DNA of 64,000 nt, taken from positions 12,489,499 through 12,553,498 of the forward strand of contig NC_030853.1 in NCBI RefSeq assembly GCF_000208745.1, written 5' to 3'. Source of the stretch: Theobroma cacao. Its lineage: Eukaryota; Streptophyta; Magnoliopsida; Malvales; Malvaceae. The notes below the pieces were generated by a model, which was not told the DNA's origin, made no database searches, and saw only the letters and a program-made list of their open reading frames with translations. This document shows, piece by piece, positions 59,161 to 64,000 of the stretch (its first letter is position 1; the number at the start of each line of letters is the position of its first letter). The position numbers and the translations under genes are program-made.

Positions 59161-60689
59161 TTGATATCTTTATCTTGATTTTGAAATGACAAAATTGATT
59201 TACTTGAAAGAGATGAAAGAGTTTTCAAAGATGAAGAAAATCCCTAAAGAGTTTTGAAGTTGTTTTTAAATTGAAAGATATTTTTAAATCTTCAAACTCT
59301 AAATTTTCAACTGCAAGAATTGACCTTTAGAAAATGAAGAATCGATTCTCAATTATATAGAAAGCAAAATCTCTTTTTCTATTATAAGAAAAATCAATTC
59401 TCAAACAAGTACCTGTCAGTTTTGGAGAAACAGAATCCACCAGACAAAGCAAGAATTGACACTAAGAAGTTAACATGTCGATTCTGGAAGCTTGAGAGAG
59501 AAAAAGTCAAAAACTTGGAGAAGAAGCAAGAGTTGAAAAATAAATAAGATTGGAACGTAAAATTTGAAGTTTGAATTTTTGAATTAGCACTAAACACACA
59601 TAAAGAATCAACACTAATAGCACAACATGTTGATTATGGGAAAAGATAAAAAAGTGTAAACTTGGAATATGTCATGAAGAATCAACACCAGATGAAGAAC
59701 ATGTCGATTCCCAAGAAAAATAAAAAAATGTAAATTTTCCAAAATTATGAAAAATTGACACCAAAGGTACAACATGTCGACTTTACAAGCACAAAAGACA
59801 AAAGTCCAATTAGCACGAAATGGAAAGAAAAGTTTTGAATCCTACTCCAACGGTAAAAAAGGTCCAGGTTTATAAATACACAACCAAAGGACATCAAAAG
59901 AGAAAGGAAGATCGAGAAAGAAAATTAGAAAAGAAGGAAAAAATAGGGAAAACAAGAAAAGAATATTTTTTTAAATGGCTAAAAAAGAAAAATCCTTCCT
60001 TTATTTTGATAGTGAGTTGACCATATTCAAAAAGCATACCTTTCCTCACTGTAGAAAGTTTTTGAGCTTAAATACTCCTATTTCCAACCCTTATTCTTAA
60101 AAAGCTTTCACCTTTAGTGCTCCCATTGCTTACCAGCCTTCTTTAGAGGCATAAAGTTCATACCATTGTAATCCATTATTGTTTTTGGTTATACCTCTTA
60201 GAAAAAAGTAAAGGGGTTGTGCTTTAACCTTAAAAAGGTAGAGACTTTGTGAAAGGTTGTGCTTTAACCTTGAAAGGCATTGACGTTGTGAGGTTGTGCT
60301 TGCTCCTCTTGAAAAGGTAGTGATGTTGAGAGGTTGTGCTTGCTCTTTTTCAAAAGGCAGTGACATTATGAGGTTGTGCTTGCTCCTCTCGAAAAGGTAG
60401 TGCTTGTGAAAGGTTATGCCTACTCATTGAAAACAAGTTTATAATAGATTCAAACTCCATGTGGTATCAAAGAAGAGGATGTAGGCATTGAAGGTCGAAC
60501 CTCTATAAAAATCATGGCTTTGTTGTTTTTACTTTTCTACACTTTCATATTTTCTTAGGCTCTATTTTTTTATTCTACTGCATTGAAGTTTATTTATCTC
60601 TTTAATTTGAGAAAAAGAGAAGGTTTTCTCTTGGTAACCAATTCACCCCTCCTTTTGGTTAATTTACTTTAAGCTTATCTCAACTAACA
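59154..60689 (+). mobile_element. Copia element 3 (Sirevirus-like), 5' LTR
   Basis: Ends CAACTAACA at 60689, directly before a primer-binding site TTGGTATTAGAGCAGG (60691). The start is set at TGTGGTATTGATATC, where the minisatellite pattern breaks, but could shift two bases. It holds five hairpins of the form GAATCRACA, a loop with AACATG, then TGTYGATT (59330-59785) and a 40-bp tandem array. The 3' LTR is outside the window. Confidence 0.75.
60214..60430. repeat. 40-bp tandem repeat in the copia 3 LTR, about six copies
   Basis: GGTTGTGCTT starts near 60214, 60255, 60292, 60332 and 60372, and GGTTATGCCT near 60411, each followed by CCTTGAAAAGG-like text and TAGTGANGTTG. The inner CCTCTTGAAAAGG can pair. 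Confidence 0.85.
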
Positions 60690-60690
60690 A

Positions 60691-60706
60691 TTGGTATTAG
60701 AGCAGG
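60691..60706 (+). promoter_or_regulatory. Primer-binding site of copia element 3
   Basis: TTGGTATTAGAGCAGG matches the initiator-methionine tRNA site TGGTATCAGAGC at 11 of 12 positions. Confidence 0.85.
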
Positions 60707-60764
60707 TTCTCAAGTTTTGCAAGTCTAACAACCTTTGAGAGATCTTGAACAAAAGCTTAAAGTA

Positions 60765-61800
60765 ACAACAACGGCATCCTCGAGCTTCATTAATGAAAGA
60801 TAATCTATGATGCGACCTCCATTCAAACGCGAGAACTACCCATTTTGGAGAAAGAGGTTTGAAAAGTTTATACAATCTATTGATTTGGATCTTTAAGATA
60901 TTATTGTTGATGGAACTCATGTTTCTAGCAAAACTATTGATGGTGTCAAACGCGTTAAAACAAGAGCTGAATGGGATTACAAGGATAAAAAGCTGATTTT
61001 GTTGAATCGCAAAGCTATGACAACTAGCTTGTGTGTGCTCTTAGTGAGAATCAATTTAATAGGGTATCTACGTGCACTTCAACAAAAGAAATTTGAGACA
61101 CATTAGAAAATTGCTATAAAGGCACAAGTCAAGTTAAAGAGTCAAAAATTAGTATTCTGATTCTTGATTATGAACTCTTTAAAATGAAAGATGAGGAATC
61201 CATTAAAATGAAGTTAGCGAGATTCACCAAAATTATAAGATGATTGAAAGCTTTATGGAGAGAATTTCCTAATGCTCCATTAGTGAAGAAAATTCTCCAC
61301 TACCTACTAAAGTCTTGGAAACCGAAGGTCACTACCATAAAAGAAGCAAAGATCTTAATGTGTTTAAGCTAGATGAGCTTCTAAGTTCTTTACTCACTTA
61401 TGAGATGACCTTTAGACATAAGAAAGAAAGAGATGAAGCAATTAGAGAAGAATAAAACAGAAAAGACTTTGCTCTCAAAGCTGTAAAACATAGTGATGAA
61501 AAGTTACTTGAAAGTGATGTTAAAGAAGATGATTATGATATGATGTAGCTTTGTTGACAAGAAACTTTAACAGATTCTTGAGAAATAAGTAAAGAGATAA
61601 AAAAAAACCTCTATTAGAGGGATAAACAAAGAAAGAACATGAGAAAAGACATACCAAAGGATGGCCATGGAAAAGAGCATATAATTTGCTATAAGAATAA
61701 AAAATCTAGTCATATCATATATAAATGTCCAAATCTTGAAAAAAGCCATCCAAATAACTGCAAAAAGAAAGCCATGGTAGCTACTTTGAGTGATAATGAT
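60765..61800 (+). pseudogene. Copia element 3 gag, first copy (decayed)
   Basis: Frame pieces carry the Sirevirus gag blocks: MRPPFKRENYPFW, FIQSIDLDL, DIIVDGTHV, AEWDYKDKKLI and LNRKAM; then QVKESKI, DYELFKMK and LNVFKLDELLSSLLTYEM in other frames; and a knuckle-like ICYKNKKSSHIIYKCP near 61685. Many stops and frame changes break it. In the family this is the structural protein that packages RNA in the cytoplasm. Confidence 0.8.
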
Positions 61801-61845
61801 GAGTCATAAAATGAAGAAAGAAAAAAGATAGACAATTCCTACTAT

Positions 61846-62088
61846 ATGGCAGTTAATGATCTCATGGATGAAGATCTTTTGGAATCTAATATGCAAATAG
61901 ATAACTCACAATGTCTTGATGTTGGATGTTTAAGTCATTCAATAATTATTAAGGAAAAAGTTATGGATGTTAAAGGAAAATGTAGTAATTCTATTTCTGA
62001 AAATGGCCACCATGGCAAAGTTCAAGTACTAGAAGAAGTCACGTCGATAGACATAACTCTACTCCCAACAAAGGAAAATCAACAATAG
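61846..62088 (+). pseudogene. Copia element 3 spacer between gag-like domains
   Basis: An open stretch of 80 codons starting MAVNDLMDEDLLESNMQ. The acidic start fits the region that follows the zinc knuckle in Sirevirus gag (a SDNDES-like run precedes it). The rest I do not recognise. Confidence 0.45.
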
Positions 62089-62370
62089 ATTTTCCAAAAT
62101 TTAACGGTGAAGATTACCTTCATTGGAAGAATTAAATAAAACTGTTTATTTAAGGAAATGATCATGAAGTCTAGAGGATAATTAAAGATGGATCATGCAA
62201 GTTGATCAGAGAATTAAATGAATGGGATGGAAGTCACTTAAACAAGCTGGAACTTGATGCCAAAGCTGTCCATATTCTCTTTTTTACACCTGAAGGCAGT
62301 GAATACGGCAAAGTCTCTTCATGTAACAGTGTCAAAGAAATATGGGAAAGACTAGAAGAATTATATGAAT
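62085..62370 (+). pseudogene. Second gag-like domain in copia element 3
   Basis: One frame with three stops reads FPKFNGEDYLHWKN, HEVWRIIKDG, KLELDAKAVHILFF and VSSCNSVKEIWERLEELYE. These are the same landmarks as the gag start (F-G-NY--W, W-II-DG, A--L---L, V--C-S-KE-W--L). They recur downstream of a complete set at 60790-61450, so gag is present twice in order. Confidence 0.65.
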
Positions 62371-62504
62371 AAAAAGAGCTAGACGAAAATAATAGTTCAA
62401 CAAGAAATAATAAGTTAAGAAAGTTTTAACCCTCACAACAAGATGATGAAGCAAGCTTTTCATTCTTAAATTAGGAAGGGAAGGTAAGATTCTTATCCAA
62501 TGGA

Positions 62505-62732
62505 ATGTTTAAATATGCTTATGAAGAATTTGAGGAGGCTTTTAAAATATTAACTCATAGTTATGAGAAAATGAAGTTAGAAAATGAAGAAAATACTTTA
62601 AATCATAATGTTAAAAATGATTTTTTAAGAAATGCAAAATTTAAATTAGAAAAGGAAAATAAGAGATTGAAAATGGATTTTAAAATATGTGAAAAGAATC
62701 TTAATGATGTAAGAAATGAGAATGAAAAGTAA
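62505..62732 (+). pseudogene. Gag coiled-coil region of copia element 3
   Basis: 75 codons, very rich in Glu, Lys, Asn and Leu (EEFEEAFKILTHSYEKM, then KFKLEKENKRLKMDFKI). This is the coiled coil that follows the zinc knuckle in Sirevirus gag and matches 35520-35780 of copia element 2. After a stop, text like KGSKENWIPKIK (62828) matches the gag-pol spacer. Confidence 0.7.
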
Positions 62733-62899
62733 AGAAATGCCTTTGAAAATTACAAAAAGAAAATTGATTGGATAAGTTTCAAAAGTAAAGCCTTGATTAT
62801 TGATCATCTTTTATTGTTGTAACTAACAAAAGGATCCAAAGAAAATTGGATACCAAAAATCAAGTGAAAACATGTTTTGCAGGCAAATCAAAGCTAGAA

Positions 62900-63412
62900 A
62901 GAATAAATTTCTGAAAGTTCAAGCTCTTATTGCGATCTAGTGAACTCTGAATCAAAAACTACTAGTTTATAAAACATGAGTCTTATTTGATTGATTTTAT
63001 GTTGCTTCAAATAAATTAGTTTTTTTATTATTCTTTTATGTGAAAACTTGATTGAATGCTCGGAGATGATATTAGTCACATTTTCATTTCATGCATAAAC
63101 ATCACCTAAAGCTAGAGAAAATTGCAAGTGGAATTTAATTTCTTTCTTGGAAAGCATCATATATCAGATTGAAGTTAAAATCCTCTATTTTCTAAAAGGT
63201 TGTCAAAACTTCAGAGTTCAAAAGACGTCTCTTCAAATTCTAGAGACACAACCGTTGCAATCTTAATCAAAAGTGACAGTTTTGGAAATGGAAAGGTTGA
63301 AACTTTTCAACTCAATACGTCCTTTTACAGATTTATGTAAGGATTTCACTCAAACCCTTCAAAGCACAAAACACATAGAATCAATCACTCATCTTCAAAA
63401 CCTTAGAGTTAA
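62900..63412 (+). other. Pol-less junction region of copia element 3
   Basis: No protease, integrase or reverse transcriptase is found between the gag-pol spacer (62828-62870) and the ORF3-like region. The text 63060-63300 is non-coding in type and like the stretch between pol and ORF3 in copia element 2, so pol is probably deleted near 62950-63000. Confidence 0.5.
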
Positions 63413-64000
63413 ATCATATTTTCTCACAATGGCACCAAAAATGCTACAAGAAAATATAGAAAAAAACCCTGGTTCATTATCCAAGATGTTGAAAAGTAAA
63501 AAAAATAACTCTCTAGACTGACACTTCTCATCAGTAATCAAAATAAAAGCATTTGATGAAGTTTATGTTTCGAAAAAGGTACGTCATGGTCGAATGTTTA
63601 TTTTGATTCATTTGAAGAAGAATTTAAATTGCCATAAATTGAGAACTTAAGAGAAATGGGTTGGTAATACTTTCTAAGTTTAAAGAAAGGAGTTTATGAA
63701 AACCTTGTCAGAAATTTCTACTCAAATGGAATAACAATTTTTGTGAGAGAAAAAGACAAGAGTCCAATTGATCATGATGATTCCTTTGTCATTTCTCTTG
63801 TTGATGGTAGTTACAACATAACTCCTACACTGCTTCAAAGACATTTAAAATTGGAACTCATAAATGAGAATTCACTAGTAATTTTAGGAGAAGGAAATGA
63901 CATTTTTGAAGAAAAGTTAACTGTTGAATTTCTAGTTGGACCAATCACCATTGAGTCTTCCAACAACACTTTTAAATTGAGTATTCATGATATAATTCTA
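63413..64000 (+). pseudogene. ORF3-like region of copia element 3 (runs off window)
   Basis: Begins LTMAPKMLQENIEK near 63425 with a basic start, as in the ORF3 of copia element 2. In a second frame from about 63615 it reads ENLREMGW, GVYENLVRNFYSNGITIFV, DDSFVISLVDG and TLLQRHLKLELI, then EEKLTVEFLVGP to the window end. The LVRNFY block followed by a beta-rich stretch resembles the 'putative plant transposon protein' domain. Frame changes break it near 63580 and 63660. Confidence 0.6.

Noticed and set aside
59820..60020. Lys/Glu-rich 66-codon frame in the copia 3 LTR
   Set aside because: Purine-rich leader sequence inside an LTR; low complexity and no gag or other homology.

Overview
The window is repeat-dense nuclear DNA from a flowering plant, most likely a woody eudicot. 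The evidence is one intron-containing plant NRT1/PTR-family (NPF) transporter gene with GT-AG splice sites, surrounded by long-LTR gypsy elements of the chromovirus/Tekay type, Sirevirus-like copia elements, a Mutator-like (MULE) transposon with long terminal inverted repeats, and a tRNA-derived SINE. I see no bacterial or organellar features. Two runs of N (3502-3776 and 23061-23137) are assembly gaps. The one apparently intact host gene is the NPF transporter on the minus strand (exons between 28905 and 26428, 593 residues, four exons). Almost everything else is transposable-element sequence, inserted one element into another. || Left part (1-26168): the end of a family-B gypsy LTR (1-327); a small inverted-repeat DNA element (1013-1942); a last exon of an unidentified gene split by a solo LTR (2385-5049, 5-bp target duplication GTGTT); then a minus-strand copia element (5915-26168). 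That copia is cut open at 8350/23866 by a gypsy insertion with a perfect ACCTT duplication (8351-23860). The gypsy insertion itself holds a solo LTR (11103-14092, duplication CATTC), a long stretch without genes, and two partly deleted LTRs (18370-19969 and 19970-23457). || Middle (26169-30913): the NPF gene and about 2 kb of apparently single-copy upstream DNA. || Right part (30914-64000): a decayed gypsy LTR (family C) was cut by a 24.5-kb MULE (30957-55456) with about 1.2-kb inverted terminal repeats. Its minus-strand transposase was cut by a Sirevirus-like copia (33410-48461, duplication GTCAT/ATCAT) and by a solo LTR (49741-52425). The copia was in turn cut by two more solo LTRs (35851-38720 and 39956-42756, both with TTATA duplications). 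This is at least four levels of insertion. Right of the MULE are a SINE, another solo LTR (56355-58778, duplication AATGA), and a second Sirevirus-like copia (59154 to the window end) with a decayed, apparently doubled gag and no pol. || How the parts relate: the elements do not form a pathway; the window is a record of insertion and LTR-LTR recombination. The most interesting signals are in non-coding DNA. Several unrelated LTR families each carry their own short palindrome, repeated many times inside the LTR. The long gypsy LTRs also share a TATA box, a CT/GA hairpin, and splice-donor-like (CGGTGAGT) and splice-acceptor-like (TTTTCAG) sites that bracket the variable, palindrome- and minisatellite-rich part.
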